Below are positions 24,876 to 33,277 of a DNA stretch of 37,939 nucleotides, one piece after another. The notes under the pieces are model-generated. The model did not search any database. It was not told the origin of the DNA and was given only the letters and a program-made list of their open reading frames with translations. Origin of the DNA: Muribaculaceae bacterium. Lineage in GTDB: Bacteria; Bacteroidota; Bacteroidia; Bacteroidales; Muribaculaceae. The position numbers and the translations under genes are program-made. The DNA lies in assembly GCA_017619355.1 (NCBI GenBank), contig JAFZSO010000042.1, forward strand, positions 1 through 37,939, read 5' to 3'. Position 1 is the stretch's first letter. The number at the start of each line of letters is the position of its first letter.

Positions 24876-26513
24876 ATGAAAAGACTATTATTTGCGTATG
24901 TTGCTTTGCTAACAGCTCTTAGTGGATGGGCAGTGAACCAAACGGACTATTTTGACCCAAGTGTGTTTCCCGTTGCTTTTGAATGGGATGTTGTGAGGTA
25001 TGACTATTATAAAGCAACGAATACTGCTGATCCTGAATTAGTCAGGACACAGGATGTGAAAGTGATTTGGGATCCTTATTATGTGAATGCACAAGGCGGA
25101 TACGGAAAAATCACCTTAGCGAATTTTTATGACCATAGCAGGTTGTATGATGTTTGTGATCTTGTTTTTGACAATGAAAAGAACAAGACTGTCAGAGGTA
25201 ACTGCAATTTCCAATGGAATGATGATTTCACAAAATGCCAGTTCTCCTTGACACCTTACTATTTTTCTGAAGCATCGAATACAACTGGTGCCTATTATAC
25301 TGGTGCAAAAAGTGCATTGTTGGCTTCGGGTGAATATTCGTCTTCCGGGTCACGCTATTGGATTCAACCAGATTATGCCACAAGCAATACATCCAAATAT
25401 GTTTACAGTGCTATCCCATTGACATTTGAGATAGATATTGTCAATAAAACTTTGACCATATTGAATAACACAGCATGGGGTGTTTTTATGAGAACGACAC
25501 CTTCATCAGGATCTTCGTATGTGCTCGAAGCATTTGCACTCTCGTCATTTGAAGTAAAGCCTCCTACGACGCTGGCGTGGATTGAGGAGTTTGGCAAAAG
25601 GAATACAGCGTACACCGTTGCTGACCAACTGGTGGGCGTATATGCCCATGAAGGCAGCCTGTGGTGCAAGGATCAGGGTAATATCTCCATCGAGAAGACA
25701 ACAAACCCCGGCAACATTGACTACATGAAGGGCCTGATGGCTACGATGCACGGAATAGACCCGTCGCTTGAATGGGATCAGAGCAACTGGGTGGAACTGG
25801 ACTTTGGAACCGTCACTCCTGAGCGTGCCACACAGATTAAGAATACCTATGTTGGCCACACGATAAAAGCCGGAACCATCCAAGGAACATATGCTGACAG
25901 TATAAACTATCGCATTGAGGTGAGCGCTGATCCGGAGGTTGACGGGGATCTCAGTTACACCCCTAACTATTATTGCCCTGTGAATTTCATGGGAGAGACC
26001 GAGGTGAGCACCACAGACAAGACATTCTATTTCTTGAATCCCAAGGCTCAAGAGTATGCCATAGCAACAATGGCGGTATGGAACGGTGGCGATGTGTTCG
26101 TGGTTCCTGCCAAGGATGATGCGAGCGGTGTGAACAGTGCAGATTTGAGCGGAGCATTTACCGTGAATTGGGATCTGAATTGCCAGGCAGGAGATGCTGT
26201 GAAACCGAACCTGAGCACCAGTACGGCTTATGAGTTCCACGCCATCTTGCGTCGCGGTACGGTCCAATTGTCGGGCGAGAATCCACGCTATATTGATAGC
26301 GTCACGGGAAAAGCGGTAACGCCTAATGATAAGTATGTGGTGTACCCGCTTGACTTAACGGATTCAAGTAATATCTCTACAGCTATCAGTGATGTGCGTG
26401 TTGAGCGCGAGAACACGGGTGACGGATACTATTATACTATCACTGGCCAGCGTGTCACGAATCCGACTCCTGGATTCTATATCCACAATGGCAAAAAGGT
26501 GATTGTTCGATAA
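24876..26513 (+). CDS. Secreted protein with sorting-type C-terminal tail
   Basis: 545 residues from ATG 24876 (MKRLLFAYVALLTALSGWA); the ATG one codon upstream is equally possible. The signal peptide is followed by an unassigned N-terminal half rich in aromatic residues, then a second half with beta patterns. The end YYTITGQRVTNPTPGFYIHN, then GKKVIVR, is the classic Bacteroidota ending (Y-x-L/I-x-G-Q-R-V ... G-x-Y-I ... NGKKVI-R/K) linked with type IX secretion-type sorting. Base composition changes inside the gene: up to about 25550 it is clearly AT-rich, after that it resembles the neighbours. Function unknown. Confidence 0.78.
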   Translation: MKRLLFAYVALLTALSGWAVNQTDYFDPSVFPVAFEWDVVRYDYYKATNTADPELVRTQDVKVIWDPYYVNAQGGYGKITLANFYDHSRLYDVCDLVFDNEKNKTVRGNCNFQWNDDFTKCQFSLTPYYFSEASNTTGAYYTGAKSALLASGEYSSSGSRYWIQPDYATSNTSKYVYSAIPLTFEIDIVNKTLTILNNTAWGVFMRTTPSSGSSYVLEAFALSSFEVKPPTTLAWIEEFGKRNTAYTVADQLVGVYAHEGSLWCKDQGNISIEKTTNPGNIDYMKGLMATMHGIDPSLEWDQSNWVELDFGTVTPERATQIKNTYVGHTIKAGTIQGTYADSINYRIEVSADPEVDGDLSYTPNYYCPVNFMGETEVSTTDKTFYFLNPKAQEYAIATMAVWNGGDVFVVPAKDDASGVNSADLSGAFTVNWDLNCQAGDAVKPNLSTSTAYEFHAILRRGTVQLSGENPRYIDSVTGKAVTPNDKYVVYPLDLTDSSNISTAISDVRVERENTGDGYYYTITGQRVTNPTPGFYIHNGKKVIVR

Positions 26514-26542
26514 CAAACAATCTCTAGCAATACAATACAGAA

Positions 26543-26574
26543 GGGACGCGACTTGGTGCCGCGTCTCTTTTTTT
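26543..26574 (+). terminator. Terminator of the secreted-protein pair
   Basis: GACGCG/CGCGTC (26545-26550 with 26560-26565) then TC and seven T (26568-26574). It is placed between two converging genes. Confidence 0.85.
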
Positions 26575-26578
26575 GCTG

Positions 26579-29035
26579 TTAGTCGAGGTTGACGATGGTG
26601 ATGCCGGCGCCGCCGAACTGGACATGCTCGTCGTGGTAGCTGGTGACACCGGGGACGGTGTTGAGGTACTGACGGATGACATCGCGCAACACGCCGGTTC
26701 CTGTGCCGTGGAGGATGCGCACCTTGTGGGCACTGAACTGGATGGCATCGTCGATGAAGTAGGTGATTGCCTGCACGGCCTCGTCGGCGCGCATGCCGCG
26801 CACATCGATATCAGGCTTGAACTGCAGCTGCCGTGAGCGGATTTCGTTTGTGGTGGCGTTGCTGATGGAGGCGGTCTCCTTTGCTTTGGTGGCTTGCTTG
26901 AGTGTGCGCTGCAGTTTTGAGGTCTCGACGCGGGTCTTGATGTTGCCGAACGCCACGATGGCATATTTCTCGTCGATGGTGAGGATGGAGCCCACGGTGT
27001 TGCCGCCCTTGAGGATCACATTGTCGCCCACGGCGAGAGGCGCATTGGCGTCGGTTTTGGTTTTCTCTGCCTTTTTCCTTGGTTTGGGCTGCTGCTTGGG
27101 CGTGAGCTGGCGCAGGTGCTCGGTGGATTCACCCTCGTGTTTGCTCTGCTGGAGGCGGCGTTTGAAGTCATCGAGTTGTTGGCGCACCTCCTTGGTCTTT
27201 TCCTTTTCGGCCTGCATTTCGCGTATTTCGCGAATGGTGCGTTCCACCTGTGCGTTGCTTTGGTCGATGATGTCCTGAGCCTCGGTGCGTGCCTGCTTGA
27301 TGATGGCCCGATGTTCCTGCTTGAGGGTATCGATGCGTGCGTTGAAGTCGGCGATGATGGCGTCGAGGCGTTTCTCCTTCTGGTGTATGTCGTAACGCTT
27401 GTTTTCCCAGTATTTGCGGTCGCGCACGATGTCGAGCAGATACTTGTCCATGTTGATGTAGTCGCTGCCCACAATCTCGCTCGCCTTGTCGATGACCTGT
27501 GCAGGCAGACCCGTCTTGCGTGCAATCTCGATGGCGAAGGAGCTGCCGGGATAGCCTATGGACAGCTGGAAGAGCGGCTGCATGAGCTGCCGGTCGTAGA
27601 GCATGGCGCCATTGATAATGCCAGGAGTCTCGTCGGCAAACTGCTTGAGGTTCTGGTAGTGGGTGGTGATAACACCCATGACCCGCTTGTCGTTGAGTTG
27701 CTCGAGGATGGCCTGTGCGATGGCGGCGCCGATCTGCGGTTCGGTTCCGCTGCCAAACTCGTCGATGAGCACGAGTGAGCGGTTGTCGCCACGGTTGAGG
27801 AACATCTTCATGTTCTGCAGGTGCGAGCTGTAGGTGCTGAGGTCGTCCTCGATAGACTGCTGGTCGCCGATGTCGATGAAGATGCTCTTGAAGATGCCCA
27901 TGTGCGAGTTGCTGTGGAGCATGGGCAGGACACCGCACTGCATCATGTACTGGATGACGCCCACCGTTTTGAGGCACACGCTCTTGCCGCCGGCGTTTGG
28001 ACCAGAGATGACTAGAATGCGGTTGTCGCCGTCGAGTTGCAGATTCAGAGGCACCACTTCCTTGCCGTGCTGCCTGAGTGAAAGGAAGAGGGCGGGGTGG
28101 ATGGCGTGGTACCACTCGATGGTGGGTTTGGTATGGAGATTGGGCATCTGGGCATCGATGTCGAGCGCGAAGGAGGCCTTGGCACGGATAAAGTCGATTT
28201 TGCCCAGGGTCTCGTAGGTGTTGAGCAGTTCGTCGACATGTGGGCGAATGAGGTCGGTGACCTCGGTGAGGATGCGGATTATTTCGCGTGCAATCTCAGC
28301 CTCGGTCTCGCGGATACGGTTGTTGGCCTCAACGATTTCCTCAGGTTCGATGAAGATGGTTTTGCCTGAAGCCGACTCGTCGTGGACGATGCCCTTCACC
28401 TTGCGCTTGTGCATGGGTGCGACAGGGAGTACCAGTCGGCCATCGCGCATGCTGGGTGCGGTATCGGAGTCGAACACGCCGCTTTGCCTGCCTTGGGCGA
28501 TGATGCGCCGCATGAGTCCGTTGATGCTAGCCGTGGTGCTGGCAATGGTGTCGCGCAGTTGCTGGAGCAGTGGCGAGGCGTTGTCCTTCACATTGCCGAA
28601 CTTATCGAGCACGCGGTTGATTTCGGTGGTGATGTCGGGGAACGCCAACATCGATGCTGTGAGCTGTGCCAGGCAAGGGTAGGGAGTAGGCTCGCCGTCA
28701 CGAGGCTTGAAGAAGGCGATAATCTCGCCGATGGTTGTGAGCGAGCGCTTGAGGTTGAAGAGGTTCTCGGCAGAGAGGAAGGTACCCGGAGCCGTGATGG
28801 CCTTGAGGGGCGCACGAAGGTCGAAGAAGAAATTGATGGGAAAATCGCGTTTCGACTGCAGGATGGCGAGGAACTCGTTGGTCTGCGTGAGGAGTCGGCG
28901 CACATCGTCGGCGCGGTCAGAGAATTGCATGCGCTCGGCATAGGTGAGTCCGAGGGGGCTCACGCATCGCTTGTTGATTTCGTTTCGCACGACATCGAAA
29001 CCAATTTTCTGTTCAAAATTCTTCGGGTAAATCAT
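26579..29035 (-). CDS. mutS2: MutS2 ATPase/endonuclease
   Basis: MutS-family DNA-binding ATPase with a C-terminal Smr nuclease domain; in other bacteria it suppresses recombination or rescues collided ribosomes. 818 residues. N-terminal helical lever/clamp region; Walker A GPNAGGKS near 344; Walker B SLVLIDEFGSGTEP with the MutS dimer signature; a long charged coiled coil (about 520-630, through EREIREMQAEKEKTKEV-like sequence); a KOW/SH3-like stretch (VGDNVILKGGNTVGSILTID); and the Smr domain from about 746 with DVRGM and LHGTGTGVLR, its catalytic motifs. Mismatch-recognition domain I of MutS is absent, as expected. It converges with the upstream secreted protein and diverges from the LRR gene. 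Confidence 0.96.
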   Translation of the reverse strand: MIYPKNFEQKIGFDVVRNEINKRCVSPLGLTYAERMQFSDRADDVRRLLTQTNEFLAILQSKRDFPINFFFDLRAPLKAITAPGTFLSAENLFNLKRSLTTIGEIIAFFKPRDGEPTPYPCLAQLTASMLAFPDITTEINRVLDKFGNVKDNASPLLQQLRDTIASTTASINGLMRRIIAQGRQSGVFDSDTAPSMRDGRLVLPVAPMHKRKVKGIVHDESASGKTIFIEPEEIVEANNRIRETEAEIAREIIRILTEVTDLIRPHVDELLNTYETLGKIDFIRAKASFALDIDAQMPNLHTKPTIEWYHAIHPALFLSLRQHGKEVVPLNLQLDGDNRILVISGPNAGGKSVCLKTVGVIQYMMQCGVLPMLHSNSHMGIFKSIFIDIGDQQSIEDDLSTYSSHLQNMKMFLNRGDNRSLVLIDEFGSGTEPQIGAAIAQAILEQLNDKRVMGVITTHYQNLKQFADETPGIINGAMLYDRQLMQPLFQLSIGYPGSSFAIEIARKTGLPAQVIDKASEIVGSDYINMDKYLLDIVRDRKYWENKRYDIHQKEKRLDAIIADFNARIDTLKQEHRAIIKQARTEAQDIIDQSNAQVERTIREIREMQAEKEKTKEVRQQLDDFKRRLQQSKHEGESTEHLRQLTPKQQPKPRKKAEKTKTDANAPLAVGDNVILKGGNTVGSILTIDEKYAIVAFGNIKTRVETSKLQRTLKQATKAKETASISNATTNEIRSRQLQFKPDIDVRGMRADEAVQAITYFIDDAIQFSAHKVRILHGTGTGVLRDVIRQYLNTVPGVTSYHDEHVQFGGAGITIVNLD

Positions 29036-29046
29036 AAACTTTGTGG

Positions 29047-29054
29047 CAAAATTA
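29047..29054 (-). promoter_or_regulatory. -7 element of mutS2, near-leaderless
   Basis: Minus strand TAATTTTG, 11 nt before the ATG at 29035. No clear -33 box. A degraded copy of this element and start is at 31378-31411. Confidence 0.6.
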
Positions 29055-29129
29055 ATATTTTTTCTTCAGCAGTACTCTAAAGACCCAAAAAAATCTACTG
29101 AAAGATGTGGTGTTATCGTATTTTTTTGT

Positions 29130-29137
29130 TACTTTTG
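29130..29137 (+). promoter_or_regulatory. -7 element of the LRR-dockerin gene
   Basis: TACTTTTG, matching TAnnTTTG, about 100 nt before the ATG; no clear -33 box. Confidence 0.4.
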
Positions 29138-29239
29138 CCTCTATAAATATGTTAATTAGTGAACCTCATTCTCGCCTGACTCGAGCTTTAGAACACCTTC
29201 GAGTTCTCCGATAAACAAAAACAAATAAAACCTCATATT

Positions 29240-31297
29240 ATGAAAAAGATATTTTTGATTCTGTTGATTAGCGTGTGTGGCTTAATGGCGCAGGGAGCCA
29301 CCAAGATATATGTGTGTGGTACGAAGATAACCGGGAGTACCAGCTTCTCGACAAGTGGCGGTACGGTGAATTATGACAACAACACGCGGACGCTGACCAT
29401 CACAAATGTGGACTACACGAAAACAGGCAGCAGCAACAACGGCATCAGTGTGGATGAGGTTCCTGGGTCGTTGACCATCAATCTGGTAAGCACAACTTTC
29501 GACATTGGTGATGCCGATGCAGTGCTATGCAAAGATAAAAACCATAATAAAACGACTATCAATGTGAGCGGCAATTGCTATTTACGGTGTCGCAGTAAGA
29601 ACCATGCGGGCCTCAAGCTTCAGGACGCAGATGTAACTGTTCAAGGAAGCGGAGGCTTGTACGTTAGTCATACGGCGTACGGCAATGGCGTAAAGGGCGG
29701 ATCTGGCACCGAGAATTTGACGCTGCAAATCAAGACATGCGGTATTTATTCGGGCAATACCAGATTGCACAATCTTAATAAGGTTTCAATCATACCCACC
29801 GGTAACTTCGGCAACGATGATTATTCCACGAAAATCATCCTTGATTATTATAATTCAAATACTGGCTATGCAGCAGCATCGAATGTGGGTTCATGGTATG
29901 CTGGCACAAATGTGAGAATAGTAAAGCCGATAGCCAACTACAATGCTGACTTAAACAACTTGTCAAGTTTTAGCGAAGAGGTCATCATCTCTGATGAACA
30001 GGTGGTGGCACTATTGACCTACTCGTATTTCCCGGATGCAAACTTCCGCAACTATTTGCTGGGACTCTATCCCAAGGGCTATATCAGCCGCAGCGATGTG
30101 AATGCAAGGACATCGCTGACTGTCTCGGGCAAATACATATCTAATTTGAGTGGAATCGAATATTTCAGCAAGCTCACCTATTTGGATTGCAGAGCTAACC
30201 AACTTACCAAACTGCCTACCCTGCCAACAACATTAGAGACACTTCTTTGCTCGTCGAACCACTTTGAGACATTACACATAAATAATTATGCTCACCTGAA
30301 AAAACTGGATATCAGTAACAATACCCGCTTAACTGATCTCTATTGCGGCGACAATGCGTTGACAGACCTCAATGTGGCCAATTGCCCGGCAATGACCACA
30401 CTTAGTTGTGGCAACAATCAGCTGACAGATTTTAGCTCGCTTCCCGCATCATTGCAGACTCTCAACTGCTCGGGCAACAAGTTCAGCACACTTATGCTTG
30501 TTGGATTAAGCGCTATGAGCTGGCTTAATGTAAGTTATAATCAATATCTTACATCATTACATTGTTACGACGGTGTTTTGAAAACCCTTAAAGTGGAAGG
30601 TTGTTCGGCATTGAAAACGATTGACTGTCACAACAACCAGCTCACCACTTTTGTCGTCAGGGAGCCTCACTCGCTGCAATATCTGGACTGCTCAAACAAC
30701 AAACTAAGCGGTGCATACTCTTTCTCAAGCATAACCACATTGAAGATGCTCAACATCAGTAACAACCCGAACCTGACAGTACTCTATTGCTTTGAAAATG
30801 CACTCACAAGCCTCAATGTGGCAGGCTGCTCGTCGTTGAACACCCTTATTTGCTCCCATAATAATCTCACCGGGCTCTCGTTGCAGGGGTTGAACTCTCT
30901 TGAAAGCCTGGAGATAAATGCCAACCAAATCAAGGAAGCAGCCATGGGGACTCTTGTCAACAGTCTGCGTACAATCCCTGTTGGCAACCTCGGTGAATTC
31001 AAGGTTCAAGGCGGTTCTGGCGAAGGTAATGTGATAACCCAAGCGCAAGTCAATACAGCCCGAGCCAAACGCTGGATACCCAAGAAGTATGTGAACAACA
31101 ATTGGACTGAAATTCCCTCAAGTGTTGGCGATGTGAACGGCGACGGGAAGGTGAATGTGAGTGATGTGACCACGCTGGTGAACATGATTCTGGGCGTGAT
31201 TCCCAAAGATGAGACCCGTGCCGACATCAACGGCGACGAGAAGGTGAACGTGAGTGATGTGACCGCGCTGGTGAACCTGATTCTGGGTATTCAGTAG
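29240..31297 (+). CDS. Secreted leucine-rich-repeat protein with two-repeat dockerin
   Basis: 685 residues. Signal peptide MKKIFLILLISVCGLMAQGA. Residues about 22-255 form a beta-helix-like domain with alternating short strands. A linker, YFPDANFRNYLLGLYPKGYI (about 265), opens a run of about twelve LRRs of the type L-x2-L-x-C-x2-N-x-L-T (LDCRANQLT, LYCGDNALT, LSCGNNQLT, IDCHNNQLT, LICSHNNLT). The C-terminus is a complete two-repeat dockerin: GDVNGDGKVNVSDVTTLVNM and ADINGDEKVNVSDVTALVNL, with all calcium-loop Asp/Asn. A large duplication is visible within the LRRs. It has a paralogue at 36976. Likely surface-exposed, binding protein or glycan; no cohesin partner is in the window. Confidence 0.88.
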   Translation: MKKIFLILLISVCGLMAQGATKIYVCGTKITGSTSFSTSGGTVNYDNNTRTLTITNVDYTKTGSSNNGISVDEVPGSLTINLVSTTFDIGDADAVLCKDKNHNKTTINVSGNCYLRCRSKNHAGLKLQDADVTVQGSGGLYVSHTAYGNGVKGGSGTENLTLQIKTCGIYSGNTRLHNLNKVSIIPTGNFGNDDYSTKIILDYYNSNTGYAAASNVGSWYAGTNVRIVKPIANYNADLNNLSSFSEEVIISDEQVVALLTYSYFPDANFRNYLLGLYPKGYISRSDVNARTSLTVSGKYISNLSGIEYFSKLTYLDCRANQLTKLPTLPTTLETLLCSSNHFETLHINNYAHLKKLDISNNTRLTDLYCGDNALTDLNVANCPAMTTLSCGNNQLTDFSSLPASLQTLNCSGNKFSTLMLVGLSAMSWLNVSYNQYLTSLHCYDGVLKTLKVEGCSALKTIDCHNNQLTTFVVREPHSLQYLDCSNNKLSGAYSFSSITTLKMLNISNNPNLTVLYCFENALTSLNVAGCSSLNTLICSHNNLTGLSLQGLNSLESLEINANQIKEAAMGTLVNSLRTIPVGNLGEFKVQGGSGEGNVITQAQVNTARAKRWIPKKYVNNNWTEIPSSVGDVNGDGKVNVSDVTTLVNMILGVIPKDETRADINGDEKVNVSDVTALVNLILGIQ

Positions 31298-31360
31298 ACG
31301 AGCTAACAAGCAAACGAGCTGACGAGCTGACGAGCTGACAAGCTAACGAGTAGACTAGTA
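31297..31360. repeat. Eight-unit 8-bp tandem repeat (GACGAGCT)
   Basis: Units every 8 bp from 31297: GACGAGCT, AACAAGCA, AACGAGCT, GACGAGCT, GACGAGCT, GACAAGCT, AACGAGTA, GACTAGTA. It starts on the last base of the LRR gene stop codon. Confidence 0.85.
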
Positions 31361-31377
31361 GTTTGTCTCGATAATCT

Positions 31378-31411
31378 CTTCGGGTAAATCGTAAACTGCG
31401 TAGCAAAAATA
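31378..31411 (-). pseudogene. Fossil copy of the mutS2 promoter and start
   Basis: 34 nt match 29021-29054 at 29 of 34 positions in the same orientation. The copy keeps a -7 box (TATTTTTG) and the codons for IYPK, but the ATG is ACG. Only the start region is recognisable. Confidence 0.65.
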
Positions 31412-31473
31412 GCGAGATCTTTAAAAATATACAAAATGGAAAAACCTGCGGGGCGATATTGGGAATAAAGTAG

Positions 31474-31481
31474 TATCTTTG
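31474..31481 (+). promoter_or_regulatory. -7 element of the lipoprotein gene
   Basis: TATCTTTG, exact TAnnTTTG, 21 nt before the ATG at 31503; it excludes the longer start at 31479. Confidence 0.5.
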
Positions 31482-31502
31482 TCACAATCGAAAGATGCTT
31501 AT

Positions 31503-32450
31503 ATGAGAATGAAAAAGAGCGTGCTCATATTGCTGATGTTGCTCCCGTGCCTGCTTAGTGGCTGTTTTACGGGAGTTGAAGGCACCAAGAAGGTGACGGA
31601 AAAGGACGTTGCCAAGGTGCTGCAACAGCCATCGGGCGGTGGCTCGGAGGCAGGGCAGCAGGTGCTGCTGCTTGCTCGGCCCGACTCGGTGGCTACATGG
31701 CGTGTGGGCAAGCGCTTCTATGTGTGTGACGACCAGGCCCGGCTTATGTTCTTGCCGAGTGCCGAGTATAGTTCCGACACCCTGAAGCTGGGCGGCAAGT
31801 ATGTGAGTTATGTGGGTTACACCACAGGCAGCCTGCTCGACAACAACAGCCTTGTGACGCTGGAATTTACCGATGGCGTTCACACTTATCGTTACCGTAC
31901 AGGCAAGGAACTTGCCGACCTGCACCCGGGCTATGGTATTCCTTTCTTTATTGAGGAAGACCTGGTGGAGTGTGCCCGCCAGCAACTGGAAGGGAAGGCG
32001 TTCTATATCAAGACTCGCATCTGGTATACGCCCGACAGCGGTGTGATGAAAGATGGCCGGCAGTTCATTCCCGTGAAAATCTTGCAGGTGGAGCCTGGAA
32101 ACAAGGTGTATGCTCTGAAGGTGACCTTTGAGGCGCAGGACAACGGCGAGCGAGCGATGATGTGGGTGGCCGATGACACGAAGGCGTTGCGTCAGCGCAG
32201 TTTTGATGCACTGTTCTCGGTTAGTGATGTGCGCAAGAACTATCCTCATATAACCAGCGATGTGTGGAACCGCATTGTGCATGGCACCGTTCAGGAGGAT
32301 ATGACCAAGGAAGAATGCCAACTGTCGTTAGGTGCACCCAAGAGCATCAACCGGTTGCCCGACCAGAACGGACTCAGGGAATACTGGTACTATGATGGCG
32401 GCGTTTACCTCTATTTTGAAGATGGACTATTGAAGACCTACAGGAAGTGA
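31503..32450 (+). CDS. Lipoprotein with BamE/SmpA-like C-terminal segment
   Basis: 315 residues from ATG 31503 (or 313 from 31509). A lipoprotein signal (VLILLMLLPCLLSGC) places it on the outer or inner membrane. The middle has beta patterns and no domain I recognise. The end (MTKEECQLSLGAPKSINRLP ... REYWYYDGGVYLYFEDGLLK) has the form of the BamE/SmpA/OmlA fold: a helix start with 'T-x-E-E-x2-x2-L-G-x-P', then aromatic strands. It would fit an outer-membrane-associated role, but it is not a canonical BamE. The stop overlaps the start region of the MBL gene (5 nt), so the two are translationally linked. Confidence 0.65.
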   Translation: MRMKKSVLILLMLLPCLLSGCFTGVEGTKKVTEKDVAKVLQQPSGGGSEAGQQVLLLARPDSVATWRVGKRFYVCDDQARLMFLPSAEYSSDTLKLGGKYVSYVGYTTGSLLDNNSLVTLEFTDGVHTYRYRTGKELADLHPGYGIPFFIEEDLVECARQQLEGKAFYIKTRIWYTPDSGVMKDGRQFIPVKILQVEPGNKVYALKVTFEAQDNGERAMMWVADDTKALRQRSFDALFSVSDVRKNYPHITSDVWNRIVHGTVQEDMTKEECQLSLGAPKSINRLPDQNGLREYWYYDGGVYLYFEDGLLKTYRK

Positions 32451-32455
32451 ACAAT

Positions 32456-33232
32456 ATGCTTGAGATAGAATTTTTAGGAACGGGGACATCGACGGGGGTG
32501 CCGCAAATCAGGTGCGACTGCGAGGTGTGCCAGTCGAGCGACCCGCACGACAAGCGGTTGCGCTGCAGTGCCGTTGTGCGTTACAAGGGGCTGAACCTGC
32601 TGCTGGACTGCAGTCCTGATTTCAGGCAGCAGATGCTCACGGCAAGCAACAACGACCTGGATGCGCTGCTGGTGACTCACATCCACTACGACCATGTGGG
32701 CGGCATCGACGACTTGCGCGCCTACTGCAAGGACGGGGACTTCCCGATTTATGCCCGCCAGGATGTGATTGACGACCTGCACGCGCGGTTGCCATACTGC
32801 TTTGCAGCCCGCCCCTATATGGGTGTTCCCAGGCTTGCTGTGACGCCCATTGTGGAGAATGTGCCGTTCAGCATTGGTGGGGTGGAGATTATGCCCTTGC
32901 CTGTGATGCACTATAGGCTGCCTATCCTGGGCTTCAAGATTGGTCCGCTTGCCTATATCACTGACTGCAAGACGATTGACGACAAAGTGGTGGAGCAGTT
33001 GCACCATGTGCCGCTGCTGGTGATCAACGCTTTGAGGCAAAAAGAGCATCCCGCGCACATGTCGCTCAGTGAGACGCTTGATGTCATTGACAAGATTCGA
33101 CCGGGTCGAGCCATTCTCATACACATGAGTCACGACATGGGGCTTCATGCCGAGGTGAACGAGATGTTGCCTGCAGGCGTGGAACTGGCTCACGACGGGA
33201 TGATAGTGCAGGTTGAAGAAGAGAATGGATAA
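32456..33232 (+). CDS. MBL-fold metallo-hydrolase (PhnP-like)
   Basis: 258 residues from ATG 32456; a GTG three codons earlier overlaps the upstream stop and is an alternative. The opening LGTGTSTGVPQIRCDCEVC carries Cys residues as in PhnP-type cyclic phosphodiesterases. The metallo-beta-lactamase motif is THIHYDHVGG (His75, His77, Asp79, His80). Further metal ligands are VMHYRLPILGF and YITDCKTI, and ILIHMSHDMG closes the fold. This group (phosphoribosyl cyclic phosphodiesterase or RNase Z-like) is widespread and often mis-assigned; no phn genes are nearby, so the substrate stays open. It is co-transcribed with the lipoprotein. Confidence 0.85.
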   Translation: MLEIEFLGTGTSTGVPQIRCDCEVCQSSDPHDKRLRCSAVVRYKGLNLLLDCSPDFRQQMLTASNNDLDALLVTHIHYDHVGGIDDLRAYCKDGDFPIYARQDVIDDLHARLPYCFAARPYMGVPRLAVTPIVENVPFSIGGVEIMPLPVMHYRLPILGFKIGPLAYITDCKTIDDKVVEQLHHVPLLVINALRQKEHPAHMSLSETLDVIDKIRPGRAILIHMSHDMGLHAEVNEMLPAGVELAHDGMIVQVEEENG

Positions 33233-33238
33233 AGTTTA

Positions 33239-33270
33239 TTTGCATATCAGGTGAAACATCTCTAATTTTG
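33239..33270 (+). promoter_or_regulatory. Promoter of the small Cys/His-rich protein, near-leaderless
   Basis: TTTG, 20 nt, TAATTTTG; perfect boxes. The -7 box ends 7 nt before the ATG at 33278. Confidence 0.8.
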
Positions 33271-33277
33271 CACCGAA

